In this document: piece by piece, positions 45,994 through 59,950 of the stretch | How the letters are laid out: the number at the start of each line of letters is the position of its first letter | How positions within the stretch are numbered: position 1 is the first letter of the stretch | Source of the DNA: Ananas comosus | Taxonomy: Eukaryota > Streptophyta > Magnoliopsida > Poales > Bromeliaceae | DNA length: 64,000 nt | Direction: 5' to 3' | NCBI RefSeq assembly: GCF_001540865.1 | Contig: NC_033629.1 | Location: forward strand, 12,239,607-12,303,606 | The notes under the pieces: model-generated | What the model saw: the letters and a program-made list of their open reading frames with translations, nothing else | What the model was told of the DNA's origin: nothing | Database searches by the model: none | Program-made: the position numbers and the translations under genes

Positions 45994-47449
45994 ATGGCAG
46001 CCAGATCATGCAACTCTATGATCTCAAGACTTGTACCTGATCCTTTGATGCTGCCTCATCTCCCAAACACAAGAAGCAGCCTCAGCTTCTCCAGCCAATC
46101 CTGCTCCGAAACACGGGCTACTGCATTGCCGTCGAATCGAGTTGAAGCCCCTCATGTGAGTTCTATCAAGCACTTAATTACTGCTTTTCAGAATAAAAAA
46201 GCTGTTCCAAAAGTCTTAGTATGAAATACAAATGATCATCTATGGGAGAACATTGGCTGTAGATATAACTTCTCTGATGTTTTTGATCGGAATTTTTTTT
46301 TTCTTTTCGATCTCGACAACATTTGAAGAAAAACCCGAAAAAGGCGTCAAGATCACCGCGCAAACTAATCTCCGTCCCGACATCGGGGGGAAGATGGCAA
46401 GATAAGTGGTGCAGTGAATTTGCATTCACTATGGGAGAGCTTCAGCTAGTAGATTTACTAGATGAAGATAAAGAGAAGGATGCAGAGGTCTTTGTTAGCC
46501 TCTCTGTTCAGAAGGTAATTAACTTACTTTATAATTGTGGCACCCTAATTGCCCCGCATCGAATAATGTAATAGCATATAAGAAGCACACTAGATTTAGA
46601 TCAAACGAGTTATTACTGCTATTAGACTGGTCATTATAATAACATTTTCTATCTAAAGCAATCACGCAAAGCTTACATTTAACCTTTTTCCTTTTGTTTT
46701 CCAGCACACTGGTTTTGGATTCTCAATAGATGGCCGAATTGTGACTTCCTTCAGCAGGAAATGCAGCTGTTGCTTTTCATCATACTGCAGAAAGGTAAAT
46801 ATATAGTTAGTAACTAAAACATTAAAAAAAAAAAAGCAAAGAAAAAGAAAAAAGAAACCATGATGTTTTACCGTAGTTTTAGCATGAAGAGAATGGATTA
46901 TATTCATCAGCACATTTTGTCTTACAGATTGATGCCCCATTCAATGTTTGGGTTCTACCTTCTTCCAAGAACAGTGAGCTTGAGATGCCAGAAATTGGTG
47001 GAAATGATCCATCTGTAAGTCTCTCAGGAAAAAACACATCTCTCTAATTCTGTCTAAATGATGAGGAATTTCTCTTAGCAGGTCATCTATGTGAAACCTG
47101 GATCAGAAGTAGATCTTGATTCACTAATCAAGGATACAATTCGCTTAACAGCGTCAGCAGAGGTGGCATGCATAGCCCCTAATCCCCTATCAAAAGCTCT
47201 TCAATATAGTGGCTATACTAATACAAACATATATTTTCAGGACACCTGCTCAGAATCATGCGCGAAATCAGCAGTTGTATGGCAGTGTACGCAAGAAATC
47301 TATCTATCAACAATTATAATCAGCCCTTTAAATCATGAAAATGGGTTTCGAACCAATTTTTGTATTTGTTTGCAGATACGGATCGAAACAGGGGCTTCGA
47401 TCAAAGGTGGTCGAGGCTGCTAGAGTTGAAAAATGCACTTAGAAGTTGA
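45994..47449 (+). CDS. Chloroplast YCED/DUF177 large-rRNA accumulation protein
   Basis: Seven exons: 45994-46155, 46329-46514, 46705-46794, 46928-47014, 47082-47162, 47241-47286 and 47376-47449, joining in frame to 726 bases (241 residues). The N-terminal 60 residues are Ser/Arg-rich, as in a chloroplast transit peptide. The DUF177 core shows LISVPTSGGRW, a GFGFSIDGRIVTSFSRK segment, a Cys cluster (C136, C138, C139, C144) and PEIGGNDPSVIYVKPGSEVD, with DTIRLTASA and RWSRLLELK near the end. Bacterial YceD and the plant homologues are needed for normal 23S rRNA levels; the detailed mechanism is not settled. The wording is close to the plant YCED homologue 2. The open frame extends upstream to 45898, but the ATG at 45994 gives a sensible transit peptide. 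Confidence 0.92.
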
Positions 47450-48014
47450 AACAAGTCAGTTCTGCTACTGAAGGCCAAACAAGTCCAGAGATTATATAAA
47501 GAGGGAGAGTTGTTAGTATGATATATCACTAGTACTTATACAAATGTCCCCAGATTCAGCAAGAAAGGGAAATTTCTGATGGAGAAAATTTGATGTGCTT
47601 CAAAATATTGCCATCAGTATATATTAGATTCAAGCAGAAAAATATCAAAGTTAGAAGCAGAGATTACATATTGTTTGTGTTTGTAAATAAGGTCAAGGGA
47701 TAGCTAATGAGAAGGCTTGTTCAATGATCTATTGCATATTTTTTAAAATTTTCTGAATCTGCAAAATAAGAAGCATACACATGTATACTGTTTATAGTGT
47801 TCCTTTATTTCCCAATTGAAAGAGCTTTGTTATTTCCCAATTGTGCAGGATACAGACAATGCTAAGACTTTGTGGCTTCTTAGAAGTAGAAACCAACCAT
47901 TATGCGAACCCAAAAACGAGTTCCAGAACTTCTAATCAATGCGAGACCAACAATTACAATCATTAGCCCCAAAGCATGAACTTCTAACTGCAGCAAAACC
48001 CTGAAGAGCAAATT
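47450..48014. other. 3' flank of the YCED gene
   Basis: Probable 3' UTR of the plus-strand YCED gene and of the convergent minus-strand unidentified gene. No frame is supported. Confidence 0.45.
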
Positions 48015-51000
48015 TCAGATCCACTTGATTCGAAATGCAATAGACCTAATTTTTAGACCCACTTGGTTCAATTGATGCATATTATGGAACACATACTGAG
48101 CATACTCAGCTTTCCGGGCACAGCTTTTCAAAATAGCAGCAGCAACTTCAATAAGTCCCTCCAGCTTTTGAACAAAGCAAAATTTTAAAATTATTTGGCA
48201 TAGTAATCATTTCTTTGCTCCTTTCTTTTTTCTTTATGTGATTAACTGCACTGACAGATAAACAACCACCAGTTAGCGGTAATCCAAGAGTATAAGAGTC
48301 CAAACACTTGAGTGTGTCTTCATATATATATATATATAAAATAAATAAATAATGGGTTGTTGTCCAAGCATCAAAAATCTAGTCATGAGCCAACAATAAG
48401 CACAAAGGAACCATTTGTACAAAGAGAGAGCCATAAGATTTAACAGTTGTATCAAGAAAAGAGCTTAGCTTAACATAGTTACCGTATTCACTTAAGCATT
48501 AGCAACAAAATAATGAAAGCTTCACAAACAGATTATACCCAAATATCAGATGGATCATTTGAAATCCAAAGAAAAATGAAAAAAAAAAAATCCAGCCCAA
48601 CTTGCAGCTCATTGCAGCATAATATTATGCCTTGATGTTGCATTTCAATGTCTATGCAGGCACACCTGAAATATGTAGCTACATAACAATTAAAACTGAT
48701 AAAATTATATATAGTAGAAGTCTACTTACCTGACTTACCTTTCTCCAGTGTCTTGAACCAAATGAAGCATTTCACTCTCAGAAAAATAGTGCGATTTAAT
48801 GCTTTTAGTAAAAAAGTCGCAATACTTTGCTACTAATTATTTATATTCATGTTACCAATTATATGTAGTTCACTCACCTGTCTTGTCCGGTGCTTGGAAT
48901 AACAAAAAACATTCGGCAGTAAATGTAGCTGCAACAAACTTGCACAAAAGAGAGAGTAAAATAGCTAGTACTTATTCAATATTCAGGGATTTTAAATATA
49001 TCTGTGAGCATAATGTTAGCGAAGTAACAGCGAAAAATGACTAAATCTAGATTGAATCAACAAATCCATGTTAATGCCAAATTTATGCCAAAAAGAAAAG
49101 AAAAACAACAACAGTTGTAACTATTCTTAAAATCCTTGCAAGCACAGCACGGCAGCGCTGGAACATGACTACGCAATTGGATGGAAGAAAGGTATCACAA
49201 TTAGACCCATCTTCTACTAAGTGATCACAAATCACTAAAAGGGTAAAATGTATCAAATAGTTCTACCTCCCCAATATTGCAACTTAATCCTTGAATTTTC
49301 TACTTTGGCCATGTTTGGTCTCACTGGAGCTACTTGGAAAATGCTACTGAGTAGAGCCATTTAAAAAAGCACTAGTAGCTTTTCCAGTGATATCCTCTGT
49401 AACAGTTTGATGCTGCTGCAGAAGCATAAGCTTCAAATTGGACCTTTCATTACTAGGATTGGAAAGCTCATTTCAGGTTCTTACCCCAGCAAAGCTCCAG
49501 ATGTCTATCTGTTGTGTCAACTTGACCTACCTTCTCTGTTGTGTCATAATCATGTTGTTTTTGTGTTGGCAAATCAACTCGTGAAACACAACAAGATAAT
49601 TTCCTATCATAATCAGGCAGAGACAAACCCACTTAAGGTAAATCTAGACCCATTTATTTCATATCGTGTCCAACTCAAAACATACAAGACAATTAATAGT
49701 AACCTCAGCAATTGCCGTGACAAGAATCTAAGATCTTCAACACAGTTAAAATGGGGCAATACCATCTCCATAAAAGTAAGATCCCTTCAAATGATAACTT
49801 GAGTTTTATGAACAAAACACATAAAATGGGATATTGCCATCTAACTAATAGAAATAAGATAACTTCTAATGTTAACTGAGTTTCCTAGGCACATATATAT
49901 ACTTGCAGAAAATTAGCTAAAATAGAATTGACAACTCAACAATTACAATTATGTTATACCATTTACATATACAATTTAGAAGGAACTGCTATAAAAATAT
50001 GTTCTAGCATAACTGCGTGATAAATTTCTCATGAGCATAAAAGTCCGATTCCTCAATTAGCCATCGCAAATTCGTAACCTACTAAAAGGCGTGTACAATA
50101 TATATTAAACTTACAACTATCTCTAAAGAAGGAAAAGACAGAAGAGAAGGCAAGCAAAAGTCTATAGTTACAAGAACAAGCCAATATTTCTGTAAAAAAA
50201 TATGGCAATGATATTTTTCAAACAAAAATCCCATTATCAGATCAGAAAACTGCCTGGCAGTTGCATATTGGCTAGAAGTATTCATGGAAAAAAGCAGATG
50301 GCAGGTGACAGACACTATGAACACAAAGTAAGGTTTGAAACTTTGTCAGTGGTTCACTAGCTTAACTATTAACTCCACTTGTTACTACGCAACCAATATT
50401 ATTCCATGTGAAGTTCATGCAAAAAATAAGAATTAGAAACTTGATAAAGTTCAACTACGCAAAATATCAAGAAATAGATAATAGGAGTAAATTGAAACTT
50501 CATAAAACACAAAAAAGAAAGTATGTCATCTCTCCTCTCCCTTTTGCTTCAATCTTTCTATCAACACTATACTATTTCCTGTCTTGTTTTTGCAGACAAT
50601 ATTCAGGCATTTTAAAATTCGATCGCTTATAAATCCATGCTTGTCTTTCTATCGACTTCAAAACTGGGGCCTCCTATTCAAACCAAGTTTATGACTGAAC
50701 CCTTTAGTTACGAAAACCCAAAATCTCAGTAAAATTGGCTCTAACTGAACATCAATTCACATGCTATATTGCACGCCATGACATATATATTCCAGCAGAT
50801 ATTCAAACATGCTATTCTTGAACCTGTCAAAGGCCAATATTTTGGTTCTGAAACTTCAACATCTTCTTTGTAGTGTGGTATATAATGAAATAAAAGGATC
50901 AAAAAAAAGCACTGACATGCTACTAATAATGTGTTCTGACTTACTGATTACACAAACTATGGTTACCAGTACGAAGCTTCATTAAGTAATCCTATAATAT

Positions 51001-51592
51001 ACCTCCATATCACTCACAAAGACCGAAGAAGATAATTCAGATTAGCATCCAATCAAATACAAATTTTTGGCCAAAATTGAATTGAAATAGAATTCAACCC
51101 TCTAAGCCAATATATGCAATTGTCCATTTTACATTTCAAAACGACCATTCAAACCAGTTTCTCATTTTGTACATATATCACGGAGCACATCACACTAGCC
51201 ATAACTAACGTCAATACAGGATTTTCATAGTTCACCAGTCCATAACCAGAAATCAGTATGTAATAAACAGTTAATAAGATCACCAATAAGCTATCTTCGT
51301 TGAATCCCATCATTTTTTTCCATTTTCGTCCTACAATGCTTTTAGCTTAGTAAAAGAAAGCAGCTCATAAAATACAGTTAAACTTATCAAACCTCAAAAA
51401 TTCTTCCAACATCACCCAGATTGAAACACTGGAAACAAATAAAAGATAAGCATCCTTCTGACAATATATATTTGCCTCCAGGCATAAGAGCAACTTACAT
51501 CAACTTCAATTGGACTTTCCAGTTCCCCAGTAAAAACATCGAGGGCAAAAAAATTTCTTCGATGAAGAGCATCCATTAATTCCAAAGATTTA
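48015..51592 (-). CDS. Unidentified minus-strand gene, three exon candidates
   Basis: Three stretches read as coding with correct splice edges. 51499-51592 has SLELMDALHRRNFFALDVFT and GELESPIEVD, acceptor TACAG, donor GTAAGT. 51393-51428 reads CFNLGDVGRIFE between AG and GT and keeps phase 0 with the previous piece. 48015-48164 has LEGLIEVAAAILKSCARKAE and YAQYVFHNMHQLNQV, then a stop, and would be the last exon. A further piece near 48740-48777 (EMLHLVQDTGE, donor GTAAGT) may belong between them. The pieces are in the right order on one strand, but I could not complete the model, find the start or name the family. The long segment 48165-51392 otherwise looks like intron. A decayed gene is possible. 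Confidence 0.4.
48165..51392. other. Intron-like AT-rich region
   Basis: Mostly AT-rich with no clear frame. A (TA)n run lies at about 48321-48338. 49310-49480 contains an imperfect palindrome (GAGCTACTTGGAAAATGCTA ... AGCACTAGTAGCTTTTCCAG), perhaps a decayed MITE. At 48880-48915 the minus strand has another exon-like end before GTGAGTGA. Nothing here is firm. Confidence 0.4.
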
Positions 51593-52257
51593 CTGTATCA
51601 AAGCCAAACAAATGAGGAAAAGAATATCAACAACTAACTATCCTGTTATGAAACCATTAGTTCTCACATCTCCTTGCTGTTTCATCAATTCATTTTGGAT
51701 CAGAAACTGATTATACTGTTCTGCTTTTTCTCTCATTTATTCATGAATAACTTGTCAAATCTTTCCGTCAAAACAACAGAACCATAAACTCCACCTCCAG
51801 CAAATAGGAAGTCCATATATCACCAAATGAGGGCAGATTATTCATTAGAAGTAACAGATTTTATCCCTGCCTCAACCTCAAGGGGCTTTACATCTGATAA
51901 TGAGATCATTCAACTGAAATTATACAAAGTACTTCCAATCGTCTTTAGCAGAAAAGGCATTGCCCAACTACATCCACATACAATACTTACGAACCTACTT
52001 TTAGGGTTTAATTAAAAGAAAATGACAAGAAAAACCCACTACTTCAAAATCTAGCTATCAAAGTTTAAATATTAGACGATTGCATTGGCAAAAGAAAGAT
52101 AACTCCAATTGTTTAGAGAACTCGCCTTCTGAAGCATCATCCGTGCATAAGTCACTGGCAAGAAAATTAAGGAAACAAAGTGAAATGAGACCTTCAAAAA
52201 ATAATGTTCATACTGGTTTCCCCAGACGGATTATCCGTCAGCATGTGATATTACCAT

Positions 52258-55200
52258 CTAATAGTAGTAGCCACTGCCAGAGTGTTCACCCCTGTACATA
52301 GATGAGTATGTGCTACCTCCATACTGCAAAGTATAGGAAAATAAGCAAGAAACTTGGAGGTAACTTTGATAACATACAAATAAAATTTAAAATGTAGACA
52401 ATACCTGAACTATAGGGAAGTTTGAAATGGATAACAGAACTCCACAAATTTTGGTTTTACTACCTAATCTTTCATTACTTTATAAGTCAGAGAATTCCAT
52501 CAAGTTCTGTTAGAGCTGAACAATTTTTATCCCATGTATGAGAATATTCTGTCAGGTAACAATAATCCTCCAGGTCTTAAAATATTCCATAAAAAAATAA
52601 ATAGTTGATGAAGCAATATTATATGGTTAGGTAGTAAAATCAAAATCTGAAGGTCCAATTAACCATTTCAAAATACGTTATAGTTCAAGTCTATACATTT
52701 TTACCTAATGTAAAATGTATAGCAATACTTACATCTGAACCAAAGTAATCACGTGAATACATGCCACCCATTCCTAGCGAATCTAGAGCACAAAAAAGAA
52801 GTAAGCACTTTTCACAGGAACATTGGAAAAACTCATATGTTATTCCACTTAAGTAAGAAGATCTCGACCTCGATAATGGCTTCCACCCAACATTGGGTCA
52901 GGATGATCAAAACGAGGACGTACTCTTGAAGGCTGCAAATAACTGGACTCGTATTCCTGAAAGTAAATTATATAACACAAGTAAGCTAACCTGAGATGGA
53001 CGGTAACAAAATGTTCAGTGTCTAGCGTAAAGAGGAAGAACTAACCATAGCTGAAAATGGCCGCTTGACACCATGGCTAAAATCTCCATAGAAATATGGA
53101 TCTTCCCCCAGATGGGTAGCACCATAATGCCTGCCAAAATCACCCTGTGGTGGAAACTGTGGCCTTCTTGGTGGAAATCCTCTCCCCCACCCTCCATCAA
53201 AGGCACCACGTCTCCCTGACCCTGAACCCCATCTACCTCCTGCTAGTGCCAAAATTTATTGTAAACATCTGAGAGATTTACTAATATGCCCTTATAAAAT
53301 AATTTATTTTCAAGTACAACATGTCCTTTGGAATCTTGATACCTTACATATTTGTGTGCCTTATTACTCTTGCACATAAAAATGTTCCTACTTAATAAAA
53401 CATTTTATTAATGCAAAATCAACTCTACCTAATAAGATGAGTCCCCATGTTAAGACAAGGCCATTTTAGCCAAAACAATGAAATTTAAAAAGACAGCACT
53501 TTCAGCGGTATATATGAAAATCCATATTTTACAAGGGCATATATGTAAATAGATGAATTTCCAGGAACATACATGTAAAAGACCACAAATAATACTCGAG
53601 ATAATAAACAACCACAGTTAGTCTTCTCTCACTCAAGATCAGATCCTCTATTTACCTCGAAAACCAAATGGCCGCCTCCCTTGGAAGTTAAAACTCGAAT
53701 TTTCAAAACTGTTATCAGCGATAAACCTTCCAGTTCTACCGCGTCCATGTAGATTGAAACCTCTGTTGCCATGAAATCCTGCCCGATTTGGGAAAGACCT
53801 GCCCCTACCAAATCCTCTACCTGTTGAAACATGTAGATATCAATGCATGGCACAGAATGTAACATAAAAGGTTGGGACCCCCTCAACTCTCGGCAATTTT
53901 GAACGAACCCTCAAACATTCTTTTTGTTGATTGGCATGCTGTCAGTTTGTGTTTGTTTTGTTTTAAGTTAGTTCAATCAGTTGAATTGTGAATTCCATTA
54001 CATTTACTGACCCCATTAACTGTCATCTAGTAACTATTAACAGAATGCGGTAAATCCATCAGCAAAAAGAGCGCTCAAAGGCATTGACTTTAATCACCAT
54101 TAACTGATGGAAATAATTAAAATCATAACAACCAAAGTTGACTGGCCTATAGTTGAGGGGGTGTCTGTAAATCTCTATCTAAAAAGTACATAACATAAGG
54201 TGATATTTAGGACTTACCAAACCTATTAAAACCACCTCCAGAGTATCCAATGCGAAACCCACCACTCATCCCACCCTTTACAGCTTGAGTTTTGGGTAAA
54301 GGATTGGCAAGCCTAGCTCGTGCTTTCGTCTGGATGCTCATAAAAGTCAGTAGAGTTTCAGGAACGATAAAAGGTTATACAAAATGTGATAGTCAACATC
54401 TAAGTAGTTTTTGTGTGTTTAGCTCTACAAAAACTGTATCTCTACTGCAAATTAAATATCGCACAACATCATTACTTAGTACCCTGTCCAAAGGAATGGT
54501 AATATGATCACCTATTAATTTGTTGCTAATGTGTGTTATTTAAAGGAAAGAAAACATATAACAGCCCAACATGAAATAGAAAATCAGAGATAGCAGCATT
54601 GTGAAGTATTGGACATTCTTTCACTTTAGATAGGCCATGCATAAAATAAAATCTACCAAGAAATTTACAAAAACATTGAAACAACTGGTGATACAAGATG
54701 CAAGTAAAATCAAGAGAATCTCTCAAGAAATCTAAAAAGAAGGGAAAACAAAAATAGTAGAAATAGTAATATTTACAAAAGAATTTAAAAAGAATATTTG
54801 AGAACAACCTGCTTTATTTATCACGTGTTCGCCCAATCTTTTTTATTACAGAGTCGTTGAATTTATTTTACCTTATATTATAAACGGTCATTCTATTGCC
54901 AAATTATTGTTGGGAAACAGTTTAAAATAGTCATAGAAGAACAAAGCACTTAATGAAAACACTTTCCAAAAAATCAATAATACACGTCCTATTCCATCCT
55001 AGCAGGAAATAAAAGGCAATTATATGAGATTGTAAATGTGTCTCAAGGTATGATTAAAATCATGTTATCAAAAAAAAAAAGTTTAAAAAAGAAGCAAAAA
55101 TGAGCTACAAATATTAATCTACAAGCCTCGACGAATATAGAATCAATGGAATATGTCGTAGGACAGCAATCTAATCTTTGTCATTCTATGATACTGCTGA

Positions 55201-58200
55201 TTAAAAAAACTAACCAAATATGTCTTTTACAAGTCAATTACCTAAACAAAATCATAAAGGCCAAGCCCATAACTATATAGGAGAGATCATGTTGAAGAAA
55301 AGAAACACTGAAATCTATCTTGATACCCTATTTAAATGTTGGTATTATGAAAAAGATGCATGGTGCACCAAGATTTCAAATTTATTGCCCATACTTATTC
55401 ACCAAAAAACTCTGAATGACTAGAACCACACAACATTCGAGTCTTGCAACAAAGGGCAGGGTTTACCAATCAAATTCTTAGACCATTGAAAGTCTTTAGT
55501 GATCATTCAACATAACACAAGTGAATGAGGAGTTATTTACCAACCCTTCCCTCTCACTGGCGAATACTAAATGCAATCTGATGGTTTGAAAAATGAATAA
55601 TGTCGTCCAAAATCAACTAGTCCACATTAACCAAAGAACCTGAATTTTCATGGCTAGGGTTTCTATGATAAAAACATCACACTAAGAATCTTATCGGTTC
55701 TTAATATGACAAAGTAAAAATAATATCAGCTCTCAAGTACCTTGGACCTGCCATCATCCCCCAAGTCAGTGTCATTTATGCCTTCAATGCAAGCAACAGC
55801 TGCTTCATGAGTAGTGAAGTTTACAAATCCAAAGTCATTCCTCTTGGCAGTGGACATATTGCGAGCAAGCACAACACGCTCTATCTCACCGTACCCTTTA
55901 AACTGCTCTTTGACACGATCTTCATCCCAGTATGGTGGCAACCCATCAACAAAGACAGATTTAACCTGTATTGACCATAAAAAAGAGATGTCAGATACAA
56001 ACAACTGCAAGGTGAGAGAGAATGACTGAAAAAGAAGAGCACAAAGACTGACTTAGTTATTTAGAGGCCAAAAGATTATGGATTTCTTCAACTGGAGAGT
56101 TTTGGACTGGAGAGGGTTAATCTCTTTTTGTTCACTTAGCTTGAAATCATCTACTGTATATAAATCTACCTCGGTAAGTTCTTAATTTTCATATACATCT
56201 AAAGAAAGTGCAGATTCTTACAGAAGATATACTGATGTTGAGTTGGGGGAGTTGTCGAACTCATGGTATGAAGTTATTCTTATATTAAATAAAGCCTTTT
56301 CTAAAGAGGAGCATCAACAGAAATCTTGAAGGATATACATGAAAGTTCATATTTTCAGGGTTATGTAAATAGATAATTATGTAGTCCTATATATGTAACT
56401 ATATGGCACAGGGGATAGAATACCTGAGCCATGACTTCTGGGTCCGGTTCACGTAATGGCTCCGCGAATGCAACTTTTGCAGTCCTCTCTGGGTGCCCAA
56501 AAACAGCATCCGGTTTCTGCAGACGCTTGTAAGCAAGCATTGCATCAGCATGGCAAGAGAACTCGAGGAAAGCAAAACCCCTACTCAGACCCTCATTTTG
56601 GGTGTCCGCAACAAGAGTGATACTTTCAACTCCTTCTATCCCATAATCTTGCAGCTTCCTTTTAATCTAAAATATGAAAAACAAATTGATTACCACCATT
56701 AGAACTTGATAGATTGTACTCTTTATAAAATAGGAAAAAGATAAGCCTTACAGCCTCCTTTGTCCACGTATTGCAAATGTTGCCTAAGAATAGTGTGTCG
56801 TTGTCTTCGCTTCTAGCAATGCCACAGCGCTTACCACGTATCTGCAGAGCGATAACTGGTAAGTAAGATTAACCATACAAATGAGGGTGAAATATTAAGA
56901 TCGACATGTGTCGATACTATTGTCAATTCCAATTAGTAAAATAAATGGCTGCCTTTACACCGATTCGGAGAAGTTTAAATAACTAACACTACCACAGGAA
57001 AATTACATAATATAAATGCACAGATCTCAATAATATATATCCAATAGATATCATTTGATAAATCAAAGAACAACACCAGCAACCTCAGAAACTTCAGAAA
57101 TCCGCTTACAGCTTTCTAATACCAAATACTGAATAGGCATTTCAGAAGCAAGAAAAGCAAAACTTATTCTCTGCCAAGTACAATCCAAAGAAGTGGTAAC
57201 AACTGCTTTGGGGCACAATTTATCTGGTCACACCGGTATAATCAAGGAACTTCTATTTCCACCAAATCATATAATAGTGCTATTCATATTTGGTCCCCAG
57301 TTATCCCCATAATTATCACACATATCCTCATCATAAGCATATCCATGTGATCATTGCAATTATTCCTCCAGCATAAAACCCATATAAAAATGATTTTGTT
57401 CTCTAATGTTCAGGATAGCAGGCTAAGATGAGGTTAAGATAAACTAAAATATATGCAAAGAGAACAGATCAAAGAGAATAATTATCTTACCACAGGACTT
57501 TTCAATTCAGCGAGTGCCCTAGCTGCTTGTTCCTTACTCGCAAACTTCACAAATGCAAACCCCTTATTCCTATTAGTCGCAAAATCTTTGTGAAGCCTGA
57601 CCTCAACGACCTCTCCAATAGGCTCAAACGCCTTCCTTATATCCCCCTCCACAGCATCCCGATCCAACCCACCAATAAATATCTCCTGCTCTTTCTTCAA
57701 CTGCCTCCTCTTCGCCATGTCCGATATCTCCATCTGCTCGTCCTCTTCAACCTTCGCACTTTCTTCTCCTCCTCCTCCCTCCCCTTCTTCCCCTTCTCCT
57801 TCTTTTGTTTCCTCCTCAGCCATGACCTCCTCTTCAATAGGCTCCTCGAATTCTTCAGGGTCTACCTCCTCCTCCTCCATTTCTTGGAGTCTTTCTATAT
57901 CCATCGCTTCATTACTGGAAGGACCATTTTCTGTTTCATCATTCTTATCTGCTGCAGGAGAAGCATAATTACAAGTTCACATTCGGCACAACAGATTAGA
58001 GAAGTTCAACATTCACCGAGAATCAGCTAATTCAGGGAGAAAATAAGGAAAAGTTTGACTAGGAAAACCATAAACATATGAACTAAGGATTCTGATAGTA
58101 AGAACTTGTTATTTTCTTTTTAATTAAAATCCAAAAAGATAGTAGATGATCTCTCTGGAAGAAAACAATTTATGAACTTACAGAAAATTCTGTATACAAT

Positions 58201-58921
58201 ATAAAGCTTATAAACAGCTTCTTGTCTTTGTTCGCATGCAAGTGTTAATAAACTGTTAAAAATTTATTATGCGAACCAAAAATTCAAGAATTATTCATGA
58301 ATTTAGAAAAAATTAGAGAATATAGTTACCATGAGCAGAAGTGCCCTTTTCTGGTATCTCCTCTACTTTGTCCTCCTCCTCGGCTTCCTCCTTTGATTCC
58401 TCCTCCCCCGCTTCCTTAAGAGCTTCCTCCTCCTCTTTCACTTCCTCTGTCGCTTCCTCTGTCACCACTGCTTCCACCTTCGCTTCCTCTGCCACAGCCA
58501 CTTCCACCTTCGCTTCCTCCTCGCACGCTTTCTCCTCAGCCTTTGCCGCAGCCTTCGCTGTACCCAATTTGACTTTCCCAGCAGCTTTTTTCGCAGGGGA
58601 TTTCGCTGGAGAAGCCATCGCCGCCGCCGCCGCTGCCGGCTTCTTCTCACCCGACGGGGCAGGCACTTCCTCAACTGAGTCAGGCATACAAACAAACACT
58701 TTCAAGACCACATCCTACAAATCAAAAGCCTTGATTTCTTTAAAAGGGTTTCTACCTTTCTGCTCGGGGTTGGGCTCTGCCGAAGCGGCTGATTTCGGCG
58801 TCGCTTGCTTGCCGCCGCCGCCTTTCCCGGATCTCCCTCCGGATTTCGGCGTCGTCTTGGGCGCCGCCGCCGCCTTCTTAGCCGCCGCGGATTTGGGGGT
58901 TTCGGAGTTCCGAGTCCTCAT
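52258..58921 (-). CDS. Three-RRM hnRNP Q/nucleolin-like RNA-binding protein
   Basis: Twelve minus-strand exons: 58756-58921, 58330-58674, 57491-57951, 56752-56841, 56424-56666, 55741-55965, 54218-54329, 53656-53820, 53046-53239, 52869-52956, 52733-52782 and 52258-52323. They join in frame to 2205 bases (734 residues). The first 60 residues are Lys/Ala/Gly-rich (PKSGGRSGKG), followed by a 180-residue Glu/Ala/Lys acidic region. Three RRMs follow: RRM1 from about 262 (EIFIGGLDRDAV, NKGFAFVKFAS), RRM2 from about 337 (DTLFLGNICNTWT, SRGFAFLEFS), RRM3 from about 436 (KSVFVDGLPPYWDE, RNDFGFVNFTTHEAA). The C-terminus is Gly/Arg/Tyr-rich (GRGFGRGRSF, RRGAFDGGWGRG), ending SGSGYYY. The layout matches plant nuclear hnRNP Q/R-like proteins with acidic N-termini. 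Nuclear RNA processing is expected; targets are unknown. Exon 3 has tandem CAGCAG acceptors. Confidence 0.93.
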
Positions 58922-59950
58922 GCTTCCGAAAAGCCAAAACTCTGATTCGATTATCGCACCTGCGGATCAAGAAGCGTGGGAAAGAGCGGGCTTTTGATGA
59001 GAAAGGTGTCGTCTTTGTTGGGGAAAAGGGATCGGAGAGGGGTCGAATGGGGAAACCCTCCGATCGAATTCGAAGGAGATGTTAGGGCAAACCTGCGAGA
59101 AAAATCTTCGTTCGATCGACGAGAGAGAGATGAGCGAGCTCGTAGGGTTTTTCTTTCCCCGCCAGATAGTGGAGGATCGATTTGCAGGAGCACGGTGATT
59201 AGTAAAGCACCGCTAATAGAAATTCTCTTTTTTTCACTAATTGGAAAAAAAAACCCCTTATATTTTAGCCTATTTATTATAAACCTTTGTGAAATTATTG
59301 AGAGGTGAGAGATCTAAGTTTGGAGCTAGTGCAACTTTTGGTTTACTATATTAGGAGGTTGTTTGGCTTAGATTTAAAAAATTTAATGTCCCTAGAATTG
59401 ATTTTACTTTTATAAAATTATAAATTAGAAAAAAACTCAACATTAAATGTAAAAAATGCATGAAGTTGTGAATTTGCATCTTATTGTCACACGTATCGTA
59501 TCATCTATTTTTAATAGTGACACAAACTCAAAAGAGTATATAATTTTAGATTATTTCATAAATTATGTGGAAGCCGAAATATCACGAGAAATAAATGTTA
59601 TAGTCTTGAAGAGCCAAAAAGTCATGAGAAACTTCAGAAATTTTATAGAAATAAATATGGATGGTAGCAAAAAGACATAAATAAAAGCTTTTTAGAGCCA
59701 CTTGATTTTTTAGATTAGATTCTCTAGAAACAATAAATGATGCATCTTTATTTGTCATAATGGCAATAGGTTTATAAATAATAAAGCATTTTAGATTTTT
59801 TTTTTCAAATTTCAAAAGCATATCTTTCATTTTTGTATTTAGTTTTCAAGAACTAGTAGGCCGAGACTAATAAAATTGATATAAATTTGTCATCTTCAAG
59901 AAAAAAAAAACTGACGTAAGCAGCAAGTTAAATTAATTACTGTGCGTAAA
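58922..59950. other. RRM-gene 5' leader and AT-rich flank
   Basis: 58922-59190 is moderately GC-rich, with purine-rich GAGAG words, and is probably the 5' UTR and core promoter of the minus-strand RRM gene. 59200-59950 is AT-rich with no gene. 59798-59892 is repeated at 60167-60261 (see the separate entry). Confidence 0.45.

Noticed and set aside
52080..52301. 73-codon plus-strand frame with varied composition
   Set aside because: It overlaps the last exon and 3' UTR of the RRM gene on the other strand, with no supporting splice or promoter context.
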